Shown: positions 10,556 through 23,200 of the stretch, piece by piece | Position numbering within the stretch: position 1 is the first letter of the stretch | How the letters are laid out: every line of letters begins with the position of its first letter | Source: Clarkia xantiana subsp. parviflora | Taxonomy: Eukaryota; Streptophyta; Magnoliopsida; Myrtales; Onagraceae | Length of the DNA stretch: 64,000 nucleotides | Direction of reading: 5' to 3' | Assembly: GCA_036873135.1 (NCBI GenBank) | Contig: JAPTYO010000010.1 | Coordinates: 14,291,134-14,355,133, forward strand | Made by a program: the position numbers and the translations under genes | The notes under the pieces: generated by a model | Database searches by the model: none | Told to the model about the DNA's origin: nothing | The model's input: only the letters and a program-made list of their open reading frames with translations

Positions 10556-10775
10556 CAAACGTGCCCTTAGCCTCATAGACGGAGCCAATTTTTTTAAGGG
10601 GCAATAATTGAGTTAGGGGCAATTAAGTAGCGTATAATTTTGTTAAGAGGCAAATATAATGTTTTAAAGTGTCAAATTGACAATAATTATAAATTTTTAA
10701 GTAAAAATTGCACATCACAAAAAATTGAGGCGGATAATTGCTCTCTCGTTTTATACTAAATCCGTCCCTAGTAAG
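10556..10775. mobile_element. Possible small MITE
   Basis: One edge carries AGACGGAGCC and the other AAATCCGTCCCTAGTA. The ends share an inverted GACGGA core, as in plant hAT-type MITEs that begin GGGACGGA. The repeats are too degenerate to set boundaries. Confidence 0.3.
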
Positions 10776-10779
10776 GAAA

Positions 10780-11270
10780 ACACTAAGTTGAGCCATAACA
10801 TCACATTACAATTACTAAGGAAAACTTGAGCAAGCTCAAAGGTTAAACCTCAAATTAACCAAAATAAGGAATTAGTTCACAAGTTTACAACCATAACAAA
10901 ACAACCTCAAACAACATGGCCACACAACATAACAACAAAATGACTAAATCAAATATTAGAAAAGATAAACTATTATAAACAGGCAAGAAAGACCTTAAAC
11001 AAGACAAAAAACTCCATTTTACCACATCCTCCATTGCTCCTCAACTTGAATGCCAAGTTTTAAGGAGAGTCCCCTCAACTGCACCAACTCCAAAGATGTT
11101 CTTCATGACTAGCTTGTAAACCAAGTAACAATGTTGTCGAGATCCAAGAGCCTCTGCTATATGTTCATTAGTTCTAACATAGACAACCTACTCACATACT
11201 TCCAAAAATCTTTAACTAGAAAAAATTATAATCAATTTCTATATGTTTGATTCTCTCATAAAAAATTAAA
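10780..11270 (-). mobile_element. Ty1/copia retrotransposon 3' remnant (end of pol plus partial LTR)
   Basis: Reading the minus strand, RIKHIEIDYNFF (about 11250) is followed by EALGSRQHCYLVYKLVMKNI (about 11095-11155). These match the end of the copia RNase H region, where KHIEID is followed by a DILTKALGSRQ-type motif. Stops and frame changes separate them, and the usual ADILTK is reduced to AEA. Downstream, a purine-rich GAGGAGCAATGGAGGA precedes TGTGG, consistent with a polypurine tract and the start of a 3' LTR extending toward 10780. No other pol or gag domain is present. Confidence 0.65.
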
Positions 11271-11639
11271 TTATTGGCAATTTGAATACTTTTTTTTTAA
11301 GTCAAACCAAGTTCAGCTAACACCCCTCTTATCCATATATACTAATTCATGGAAAGAATTAGTTAGGATTAAACAAATATGAGAAAGAATCAAACTTTTT
11401 GCAAATAAGAGAGATCTTATTATTATGTTTCACAAGTATCATACTTGTATTACATATTCTTTGAATTTCTATTACCTTGAAGGTGAACCCCATATAGAGA
11501 AACTAATGGTATGATACACATTCTAAGTGTTTTTTTATAATAAATTTACACATTTTTTCTTATATTACAAGTAATTCCACCCTATTAGTAAATGTAACAC
11601 AAACATGGTGGTTGTGAGTTGGGCTCGCGATTGGGAGGG

Positions 11640-11800
11640 TATAGTGAGGTACCACTAATACCTTAACCATACAATATATTTTTTCACTCATATCATAACC
11701 ATAATCATTGTGGTTATCATTCTTCGTACCATATCCATAACTATGGTTTTTTCACCGCGGTTAAACCATTTAACCATAAACATTAAAACTAATACAACAT
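11640..11800. repeat. ACCATA-rich low-complexity block, left copy
   Basis: Dense in ATAACCATAA/TATGGTTAT in both orientations, with a CACCGCGGTTAAACCATTTAACC segment. Its inverted relation to the block at 12425-12560 suggests the two ends of a degenerate hAT-like element of about 0.9 kb. No target duplication was found. Confidence 0.4.
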
Positions 11801-12424
11801 AATTTGTTTCATACACGCAGTCCAAATTAAACATACATTCATTGTTTCATACACGAAATCCAAATTAAACATAATATCATTGTTCTACTAATTAAAGAAC
11901 GTTTCTTCAGTTGCCTATTATTTGAGATCCTCAGTCGCCAACACTTCCGATAGAGGTAACATAATAATAAGAAATATAGACATAATGATTAGACATATTC
12001 ATGTAATTAAATTACTATCAGTTTTGCTAATAATAACTAATTACCTCAATTATTGTTGATTCATCATCTTCCTTTACATCATCAATTGATTTAAGCTTTC
12101 TTAACTTTATATATGCAACTGCAGCAATGAAAGAAAAGATATGGATTAGTACACATTGACAATATGGTATGAAAAAAAAATCATGAATAAAACAATTCTA
12201 TAGTATAGTAGAAGTTTGCATGTGCAACGTCATAAGTCACTTTAGAAGGGAAATAACATCTGAAGAAATATAAGTTATAATTAGAACTATATACATTTAT
12301 GAGTGTTCATCCATATCCAATACTGGGTACACAATGGTCAATATATCGAACGAATGAATGGTGGAAATTGAGATCTGTGATAATTGGATTAATACTTATA
12401 TAGTATAATAATGTGTATATATAT

Positions 12425-12560
12425 ATATAGCGGTGATGGTTATAATCATGGTTATGAACTTAATACCATAATTATAACCATAACCATTATGGTACAAAAC
12501 TCATCACCATAACCGTCTATCACCATAATGTTGCGATTTACAATTGCGGTAAATAATACG
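12425..12560. repeat. ACCATA-rich low-complexity block, right copy
   Basis: Same word usage as the block at 11640-11800 (GGTTATAATCATGGTTAT, CATAACCATTATGG) and a GCGGTGATGG/CACCATAACCG pairing. It is a possible right end of a degenerate inverted-repeat element. Confidence 0.4.
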
Positions 12561-13889
12561 AATAATAATGTTTATTTAATTTTCAGCAGATCATTACCGG
12601 CCTAATTGTGAGACATACTAGTACTATAAAAATCCAAAATAAGAACAATAGTTTAAATCGCTCAAGCATAGGGGAAAGGTGGATAGTTTCACAATGGGGT
12701 GATCAAATTACCTGAATGGAACTGAAACCAATCCAAAACCAGCTTATAAGAATCGCTCAACGTGTGGCCTGTGTATATATATATATCTTCGCAAGATCTG
12801 AACTTGTAGGCCTAGGCCCAAGTGAACCTAGTTTATATGCCGAAGTGGGCCCAGTTATTTTTAGGCCGACCCTAAACCCACATTTGTCGTGGAGTGTATA
12901 TTATTAGCCAGCTACTTACGTAGCCCAATATAGTTACGAACTTACCACATATAGGAGGAGCAAATATATGAAATTCAATCTGCCAATATTAGGATACTGC
13001 AGTAGTGGTGCTCAAAATGTTTTCCATCTTTGGGTTAATTACATTTCCATCTTATATAAGATTTATTTATTTATTATTAAAAGGGTCAGTAGTCAGTATT
13101 TCTTACGTCAAAATGTTATGCTAAAATCATGGCAACAATATATATATGCTAAAATGATATAAAATGTACATTAAAGTTAATGAACTCAAGATATTTAAGT
13201 TAATGATTTTACTTATCTATGTGAACATCTAAAGTCCACGTCCTGGACCGGGATCGGACCTAGCCCTATACTAATTCAATTAGGTCAATTTAACTTAAAT
13301 TGGACTAAGTTCAATTGGACCAGCCCTGAGCTAGTCCAATTAGGTTAAGATGTTTGATTTTGGTATTTCAGGACTAAATTGAAAAAAAAAAGTTAATATT
13401 GTATTAGATGGACTAATTAAATAAAATCAAAAGTTTAGGATAGGCCAAGTGATTTGTACATGCCATTTAACGACAAAAACTAACACTCAACTAACGGATA
13501 CACGAAAAGTGTACAAAATTCAAATTTTTGATACCAAAAGTATACGCTGGTATCAAAATAAAAAAACAATCAAACATATGAGACTAAAGTACATTTAATC
13601 ATATATATATATATATGATAAATAGTTTTCTACCATACTCTAAGAGCACTATATTTTTTGTTTTTATTGTAACATAGGTAAAAATTTAAAAGTATGAAAA
13701 AATATGAAATTTTTTAAGCATGCCTAATATTTACATCATACTATTAATTATATCAATTTCCTTATAAAATTCCACTTTATATTATACAAAAAAACCATCG
13801 TACTCTTATAATATGATAGAAAGACTCATCATATATAAAATACCGTTAGCCCTAATCGTGGTTGAATTAGTATCAATTAAAGTCCCTAA

Positions 13890-14281
13890 CAATCGATAAA
13901 CTCCATCCACCTCACACAACACTTACGCACGGCACACCCCCTCCGCTTCCTCCTCCCTCTTCTTCTTCCTCCTCCCGTCTCTTTGCTTTGGGGTTTCGCC
14001 TTTCTGTCAGACGTCTCCGCCTCTCTCAAGTCTCAACAGTTAAAGCTTCGGATGTTTATGCATCAACCTCCTCCTATATCTTCTTCCTCCCTCAGGTTCT
14101 CCATCTCTTCTTCTGCGTGTCCATTCATTTATTCGATCGATTGGTCTTGGTTTTGTTGACGTGGCCGGTGGTTGGAGGATTGAGACTGCGATTTATGTTT
14201 GGTTAAAACTTCGATTATAGCTGATTGGTTGCAGTGGTGTTGTTTTTTGCAGTGCTTGCCAGTAGTATCTGGTGAGGTTGG
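13890..14281 (+). promoter_or_regulatory. Promoter-proximal region and 5' UTR of the UPL1-like gene
   Basis: A CT-rich leader (TTCCTCCTCCC-type, about 13935-13980) precedes a probable 5'-UTR intron with donor CTCAG|GTTCTC (last exon base 14095) and acceptor TTTTTTGCAG (exon resuming at 14253), 29 nt before the start codon. An upstream ATG lies in the leader at about 14052. Intron and start site are inferred. Confidence 0.5.
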
Positions 14282-17200
14282 ATGGCAGCCCTAAGATCGA
14301 GCTTGCCGTCGAGGCTGCGGCAACTCTTGTCCGGTGAAACTGCTGTTGGTCCTTCCATCAGACTTGATTCTGAAGCTGTAAGTCCTCATCAATCTATTAA
14401 CCTCGATAGTGGAACTTGTTCTGTGAGTTTTTCTTCCTTTCTTTCCTACGCAATTTGTTATGTCGCTCCATTCGGCAAGAGATGAATTCGGGACATTAGG
14501 GAATTTGTGGAGCTCACAGTTAGTAAATAAAAATAATGCTGCAAGAGCCACTATTCGGGATGCTAGCTTCTTCTGTTGCTTTCTCTAATAGTTTGAGGTT
14601 TCAGTTGAGTTTATTTTCTATATATTAAGCTATGGCCTCGTCCTTTCACACGACATTAAATATCACAAATTATTCATCACACAGTTAAAGATGGAGGCTA
14701 TAAGTGTGCTTTCACTATCCAGAACTGAAGTGGGTCACTGATGTTGAGTGAGCTTATTTTGTTTAGCGGTTGATTTGCTTTTAAAGATCTCTGAGGGCAC
14801 CATTTAGTGTACAAGATTGGGTATTATATGATATGAAGTTATGAACTGACGGAAAACTTAAGAGGCACCTCCTTAATTAGGGAAGCATGCAGTTGAGCAA
14901 GTGAAGTGGCTATCTTTTTCTGTATGCTTCTTGGGGAAAAAAAATTGCACACTGGTTATTTATTGCATGTAATAGCGGGTATTACTCCCCTGATGCCTTA
15001 TGAGACATCTTCATTATAGCTTCAGGATTTCTCGATCTTGATGTCATATTTTAAAGAGAAACCCTGCCAGCCATGTCAATTTTCTAATACACCCAGTTGG
15101 TTGTGAAGCCAGTTTCTCCCTGTTTGTTGGTACCACACATTTAGCATGGTTTCTACTCCGATGTTTGAGATTATGAAATAAATTGGTTATTTTCTTGAGA
15201 TACTGCCCTATAAATAAAGCCGCCAATGTAGATTTTCCTGTCACATGCTTGTGCTGTGTTTGGGCTTCTCGATGATCTGTAGCCTATGATAAGTTTCTTT
15301 ACGATAGGCTAAATTAATCGAATTTTTGAAACATATGTTGAATTGTTATGGTCTACAATCTCTAGACTGTGTCGCGTACTCTATGAATTCACCACATGGC
15401 AACTTAATATAAATTAAGCTTCATTATTTTGCTACATGATTGAATAATTTGATGATTCAATAGTTCTGAATTAAGTCCTGCTCTTTTCATAGTTCTTAAT
15501 TTCAAACTTTATGGTTTACAGCCTCCAAAAGTGAAAGCTTTCATTGACAAGGTCATCCAGAGTCCCTTACAAGATATAGCGATACCACTTTCAGGTTTTA
15601 GATGGGAGTATGATAAGGTAGTTACCTTTTCCTCTTTCATCTTTTTCCCACCTATCTTCATCATTTCAGATAGATCTAATTATATCCATTAATCGCAGGG
15701 AAATTTTCATCACTGGAGGCCATTGATCCTGCATTTTGAGCAATACTTGATTTCCTACATTTCATGTAGAAATGACCTTAGTTTATCGGATAAAGTAACA
15801 GAAGATGATGGTCCATTTCCCAAACATACAGTTCTTCAAATTTTACGAGTGATGCAGATAATATTGGAGAATTGTCATAACAAGAGTTCCTTCGATGGCT
15901 TGCAGGTACAAGCTCTTGTTTGTCTTTTTTTCTTTCTCTGAATAGTGAGGTTTCGATGATCAAATGATAATTTAGGTAGGGCTATTACTGATTGACTGTA
16001 AGAATGGCTTTGATGTTTCAAAGATGTAACAGTTATACCTTTTATGTGCAGCATATAAAGGTCTTACTTGCTTCAGCAGATCCGGAGATTGTTATTTCTA
16101 CCTTGGAAACATTGTCTGCCCTTGTGAGAATAAACAAGCTTCATGGTGGTGGGAAGTCAATTGGATGTGGTTCCATTAATAGCTATCTTCTATCCCTGGC
16201 ACAAGGATGGGGAAGTAAAGAAGAAGGCTTGGACCTATACTCTTGTGTTGTTGCAAATGAAAAAACTCTAGATGGTGGCCTTTCTCTATTTCCATCTGAA
16301 TCGGATCGTGAATTTGACAATTCTCAGTATCGGCTGGGTTCTACCCTTTACTTTGAGTTGAATGGGGTTAGTGGTCAAAGTGAAGAAACCAGTAGACAGT
16401 CACAAGCCTCTAACTCAAGGGTCATACACATGCCAGACCTACATTTGCGGAAGGAAGATGATCTTGTTCTAATGAAGCAATGCATTCAGCAGTACAATGT
16501 ACCGCCTGATCTCCGGTTTCCATTGTTCACCAGGATCAGATATGCTCATGCCTTCCGTTCTACCAAAACATGCCGACTGTACAGTAGAATTTGCCTTCTT
16601 GCTTTCATTGTACTTGTTCAATCCAATGATGCCCATGAAGAACTGGCTGCATTCTTTGCTAATGAGCCAGAGTATACAAATGAGTTGATTAGGATTGTTC
16701 GGTCTGAAGAATCTATTCCTGGAACCATTAGAACACTTGCAATGCTTGCTTTGGGAGGTCAATTAGCTGCATATATATCATCTCATGAAAGGGCAAGGAT
16801 TCTTAGTGGATCAAGTCTTAGTTTTACAGCAACAAACCGCACTATTCTTCTAAATGTGCTCCAGAAGGCTATATCCTCTCTGAGTACTTCTAGTGATCCA
16901 TCCGCACTTGCCTTTGTGGAAGCACTTCTTCAGTTCTATCTGCTTCACATCGTTTCTTCCTCGACTTCAGGTAACAACCTGAGGGGCTGGGGGATGCTTC
17001 CAACATTTTTGCCACTTTTGGAAGACTCAGATCCTGGACATATGCATCTTGTATGTTTTGCTGTGAAGACTATTCAAAAGCTTCTTGATTATAGTAGTTC
17101 AGCGGTTTCGCACTTCAGGGAGCTAGGCGGCGTTGAGCTTCTGGTGCAAAGATTAGAACTTGAAGTTCACAGAGTCATTGGTTTGAAGGAGGGAAATGAT

Positions 17201-20200
17201 ATTTCTGTTGTTGGTGAAACCTCGAGATATGATCTGTTGATGTCACAGAAAAGGCTGATCAAGGTTTTATTGAAGGCTCTTGGATCTGCTACATACTCAC
17301 CATCACACCCAAATAGAGCACAAAACTCACAGGAGAGTTCCCTCGCCTCGACTCTTTCACATATATTGGGGAACATAGAGAAGTTTGGTGGAGATATTTA
17401 TCACTCATCTGTGACCCTAATGAGTGAAATCATTCACAAAGATCCTACTTCCTTGTCTACTTTGTTTGAATTGGGGCTTCCAAATGCATTTTTATCTTCA
17501 GTAGTAGCTGGTGTACTTCCGTCTGCGAAGGCTCTTACTTGTATACCTAATGGCCTGGGTGCTATCTGTCTTAATGCCAAAGGTGTTGATTCAGTCAAAG
17601 AAACTGGCGCTATACGTTTCCTAGTAGATGTGTTTACAAACAAGAAATATGTTGTGGCAATGAATGAAGCAATTGTACCTTTGGCAAATGCTGTGGAGGA
17701 ACTTTTGCGCCATGTGCAATCTTTGAGAAATGATGGTGTGGACATAATTATTGAAATAATTGATAAGATCTCTTCCATCAGGGAGAACAACTGTGGAGGG
17801 ACTTCAAGTAAAGTAAATGGGAGTACTGCTATGGAGACCGATTCTGCAGAAAAGGAAAATGAGAGTGGCTGCTCTCTGGTTGGTTCAGTGGATTCAGCAG
17901 CTGACGGCATCACCGAAGAACAGTTCATACAATTTTCCGTCTTCCATTTGATGGTTTTGGTCCATAGAACAATGGAGAACTCTGAGACTTGCCGACTATT
18001 TGTAGAGAAGTCAGGAATTGATGCTTTACTGAAGCTTTTGCTGAAACCTAGTATTGCGCAGTCTTCAGAAGGGATGTCTATTGCCTTGCACAGTACCATG
18101 GTCTTCAAGGGTTTCACTCAAAATCACTCTGCTCCACTTGCACGTGCCTTCTGTTCTGCTCTCAGGGTGCATCTAGACAAAGTTTTGACTGGTTTCCTTG
18201 CTGTTTCTGGGACATTTTTGCTTGACCCAAAGGGAAGCCAAGATGAGGAAATATTTTCTGCACTTTCGCTGGTTGAGTTTCTCTTGTTCCTTGCTGCCTC
18301 CAAAGACAATCGGTGGGTGACTGCATTGCTTACAGAATTTGCAAGCGGTAGCAAACACGTTTTGGAGTTCATTGGACGTGTGCAGCGGGAAATTATGTGG
18401 CAGATTGCGCTCCTTGAAGATGCCAAGCTTGAAACAGTGGAAGGAAATTCTGTCACAGCGGGGTCATCTCAATCTGATTTGAATTTGAATGAACCTGAAG
18501 ACCAAAGATATAACTCTTTCAGGCAGTTTCTTGATCCACTTTTAAGGAGGCGGACCTCAGGGTGGAGTGTCGAAACCCAGTTTCTTGAGCTCCTTAGGAT
18601 GTATAGCGATGTTGGTCGTTCTCCCAGTCTGCATCCAAGACTCACCAGTGAAGTTTCTTCAACCGTGCACTCTGGTTCTACTCATGAAGAGCATGGTTCC
18701 CAGTCATTGGATGCTTCTAGTCGAAAAGAACTGGACAAACAGAGGTCCTACTATACTTCTTGCTGTGATATGGTCAAATCACTCAATTTTCACATGACTC
18801 ATCTGTTTCAAGAGTTGGGCAAGGCATTAGTTCCTTCTCGTCGGCGTGAGGACACTGTTAATGTAACTGCATCATCAAAAGCGGCAGCATCAGCAATTGC
18901 TTCTATTTGCATGGATCATATGAACTTTGGCAGTCAGGTGAATTCTTCTGCTGAGCAGGCTTCTATTTCTACCAAGTGCAGATACTTCGGAAAGGTTATT
19001 GATTTCATTGATGGTGTTCTGATGGACCGACCAGATTCCTGTAATGCTGTACTTCTGAATTGCTTGTATGGACATGGCGTAGTGCAGTCAGTTTTAACTA
19101 CTTTTGAAGCGACCAGTCAGTTGTTGTTTGCAGTCAACAAGACCCCTGCTTCTCCCATGGACACTGATGATGGAAATTTGAATCAGGATGAAAAGGAAGA
19201 TGTAGATATCCTTTGGATTTATGGTTCTTCATCTGCCTATGCGAGACTCTTGGACCATTTGGTGACATCATCATATATTTTGACTCCTTTTACTAAACAC
19301 TTGCTGACTCAACCTTTGGTAAGTACTGAGAATCCTTTTCCAGCAGATGCTGAGACTTTCATGAAGGTTCTTCATTCCATGGTTTTGAAAGCAGTTCTTC
19401 CTGTCTGGACTCATCCCCTATTTCCCCAGTGCAGTTGTGATTTCATTACAACTGTTGTATCAATCATCAAGCATACTTTCCTTGGGGTGGAATTGAAGAA
19501 TGTCAACAGCACTGTCAGTTCCAGGGTTACTGGTCCACCTCCTAATGAAGGAACTATTTTGACCATTGTGGAGATGGGGTTCACCCGTCCGAGGGCTGAG
19601 GAAGCTTTGAGGCAAGTTGGATCAAATAGTGTAGAGCTTGCAATGGAGTGGTTATTTTCTCATCCTGAGGAGATCCAGGAGGAGGATGATGAACTAGCTC
19701 GGGCACTTGCTATGTCTCTTGGAAACTCTGAAGTGGATGCAAAAGAGCAGCCTTTGAATGCCAATGGTCAACAACTTGAAGCAGAATTAATAAAACCACC
19801 AGTAGTGGAGGATTTGTTGGGAACTTGTGTGAAGCTTCTTCAGTCAAAGGAGTCTGTGGCCTTTCCTGTTCATGATCTGCTCATGACAATCTGTTCTAAC
19901 AACGACGGTGGATACAGGTCCACTGTCATTTCATTCATCATCGATCAATTGAAGGAATGCAGTTTGGCTCCTGAAACCAGACAAAGTACCTTGCTCTCGG
20001 CGCTTTTCCATGTACTTGCTTTAGTTCTTCAAGAAGATGTGGTTTCCCGAGAACTTGCGCTGAAGAGTGGTCTTATAGAGCTTGCATCAAATCTACTCTC
20101 TGAATGGGATGTTTCTGGGGACAAGGAGAAGACTGCAGTTCCCAAGTGGGTAACAGCTGCTTTCCTTGCCATTGATAGACTTCTGCAGGCAGATCGCAAA

Positions 20201-23200
20201 TTGAACCCTGAAATTCTTGACCAATTGAAGAATGCTGATATTAGTGAAAAGCAGCAACCTCTCATCATCGATGAGGATAAGAAGAGCAAATTGCAGTCTG
20301 CACTGGGATTACCTCCAAAGCTCATCGATATTCATGCACAGAAGAGACTGATTGAAATTGCCTGTGGTTATATTAGAAATCAGCTACCTTCTGAAACAAT
20401 CCATGCTGTATTGCAGCTATGTGCTACTCTCACCAGAAATCACTCAGTTGCAGTTATCTTCTTAGACGCGGGAGGCTTAAGTTTACTGCTCTCCTTGCCC
20501 ACAAGTAGCCTTTTTCCAGGTTTTGACAATGTTGTGGCGACAATTATATGCCATGTGCTTGAAGATCCTCATACTCTCCAGCAAGCAATGGAAGCTGAGA
20601 TAAGGCACATCTTTCTAGCTGCTGCAAATAGACATCCCAGTGGAAGGGTTGCGCCCCGAAATTTTCTTAATAGTTTGACTTCTGTGGTTTCACGCGATCC
20701 AGTTATATTCATGCAGGCTGCAAAGGCTGTATGTAAAGTTGAGATGGTAGGGGACAGACCAAATGTTGTCTTGCTGAAGGATCGCGACAAAGATAAAGTA
20801 AAGGAAAAAGAAAAGGATAAGGCATCAGGAAAGGAGAAGCCACTTATGAATGATGCAAAGGTTTCTTTGGGTACTTTGGAACCGGCTACTCAAGGAAATG
20901 GACATGGCAAACTACTTGATTCGAATTCTAAGAGCAGTAAAGGGCACAGAAAATATCCACAAAGCTTCATTACTGTCATTGAGCTTCTTTTAGATTCAGT
21001 CAATGCTTTTGAACCTCCTCCAGAGGAAGTTAACTCTAATGTTCAGTCAAATTCAGATATGGAGATAGATGTTGCTGTGGTCAAGGGAAAAGGGAAGGCT
21101 ATTGCCGGTGCTTCTGAGGAGAAGAGTGAATCTTCTAGTATAGAACTGTCTGCATCACTAGCAAAGGTTGTGTTTATTCTGAAACTTCTGACAGAAATAT
21201 TGTTGATGTACTCCTCATCTGTTACTGTTTTGCTTCGGAAAGATGCTGATTGTGGTAGTGGCAATAATCCTCACCAAAAGGGTGTTGGTGGGGTATTTCA
21301 GCATGTCCTTCGTAAGTTTATTCCTTGTGCAAGAAGTTCGAAAAAAGATAGGAAGACCGAAGGTGATTGGAGGCATAAACTTTCAGCTAGGGCAAGCCAA
21401 TTTTTGGTTGCATCTTGTGTACGCTCTGCTGAAGCAAGGAGGAGGGTTTTCACTGAGATTCACCATGTGTTTAATGAATTTATTGATTCTTGTGAAGGAA
21501 ATAGATCACCAGGTGTCGAGATACAGACATTTGTTGATCTTTTAAATGACGTTCTTGGTGGTCGTTCCCCTACTGGTTCACACATCTCTGCAGAGGCTTC
21601 AGCTACTTTCATAGAGGTTGGTTTGGTTAGGTCATTGTCACAGATTCTTAAAGTCTTGGACTTGGATCTTGCTGATTCACCCAAAGTTGTGACTGGCATT
21701 ATAAAAGCCCTTGAGCTTGTATCGAAGGAGCATGTCAATTCTGCTGATTCCAACTCAGGGAAGAGTGAGAACCTTGCAAAACCTTCTGAGCAGAATCAGA
21801 TTGGAAGAACAGAAAACAGCGGTGACGCTGAGACAATGGAGGCTTCTCATCCGGACAACGATTCTATGGCTGCTGAAAACAACTCTTTTAACCACCTCCA
21901 GAACTATGGTGGTTCTGAAGCTGTGACCGATGACATGGAACATGATCAAGATCTTGAAGGAGCTACTACTGCTTCTAGCGAGGATGATTTCATGCATGAT
22001 ACATCAGAAGATGCTGGGGAACTTCAAAATGCCATTGGTTCAGTTGGTATAGAGTTTGAAATAGAGCCGCATGAGCAAGAAAACATTGACGAAGATGATG
22101 AAGAAGAAGATGATGAGGACGATGACATGTCAGATGATGAAGATGGAGTTGATGAAGGAGATGACGAGGAGGATGATCATAATGATCTAGAGGAAGATGA
22201 AGTTCACCTTCCACATCACGACACAGATCAAGATGATCAGGATATTGATGATGAGGAGGATTTCGACGAAGAGGTCCTGGAGGAGGATGAAGAAGATGAG
22301 GATGACGACGAGGATGGCGTTATTCTCAGGCTTGAGGAAGGTATTAATGGCATAAATGTGTTTGATCATATTGAGGTTCTTGGCCAAAATCATAGTTTTC
22401 CCAATGAAAGTCTTCATCTCATGCCAGTGGAAATTTTTGGTTCGGGGCGTCAAGCGCGTACGACATCAATATACAATCTTTTGGGTAGGAATGGAAGTAC
22501 TGCAGCCCCCTCTCGGCATCCTCTTCTAACCAGACCTAGTTCCTCAGTGCACCCATCTTCGTATAGGCAATCAGGTAAATCTACTTAGTTATTGCGTCTC
22601 TCTTTTTCTTAAATCTTTTTCTTTATTATATAAATAATAATGAATCTTTAGCATTCATTTTCTGTGTCTCAGGTTTCATGTTTTTGTAGTTGTTGCTTTA
22701 TTATATTATATTTTGTATCTATCAGTTGCTTTAACAGTTAAGTATGACTTTTCAGAGAATGCTGGTGATGCAGCTCTCTCAGAAAGAAACTCGGATAATA
22801 CGTCAAGGCTTGATGTCATTTTCCGATCGTTGAGAAGTGGACGTCACTCTAACCGATTGAACCTTTGGGCAGATGAAAATCAGCAAATAACTGGGTCAAC
22901 TGCAGCTTCAATACCACCTGGACTGGAGGAGTTATTTATTTCGCAGTTGAGACAACCTACAAATGAAAAACCTTCTGAACAGAACAAGGAATCTGAACAA
23001 AACAAGGAATCAGCAACAGTTAAAATGCCCGACGAAGCAGCTCAAGGCAATTTGAGTGGTGAAGGTGGTAATTTGCCCCTTCCTGGTGCAACTGATGGTC
23101 CTGGAAATGCAACTACAGTAAATCCAGTGGATGAACCTGCTCAAGTGGCTGATCCATCTGTCACACAGATGCAGACTGTTGAAATGCAATTTGAACAAAA

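Larger units (their letters stand above)
11280..13880. other. Repeat-rich intergenic DNA without recognisable genes
   Basis: Contains ACCATA/TATGGT-rich low-complexity blocks (see separate entries), TA microsatellites (about 12415-12430, 12775-12786, 13600-13618) and a short stretch of GGACTAGTCCAATTAGG-like units (about 13240-13350). No gene was recognised. Small open frames at 12716-12907 and 12968-13162 have no family resemblance. Confidence 0.5.

Noticed and set aside
17434..18117. Long antisense open frame (227 aa) within the UPL1-like gene, plus others at 18124-18456, 20029-20325, 22187-22453 and 23010-23468
   Set aside because: They lie opposite a strongly conserved coding exon and show no family motifs. 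They are shadows of the sense codons.
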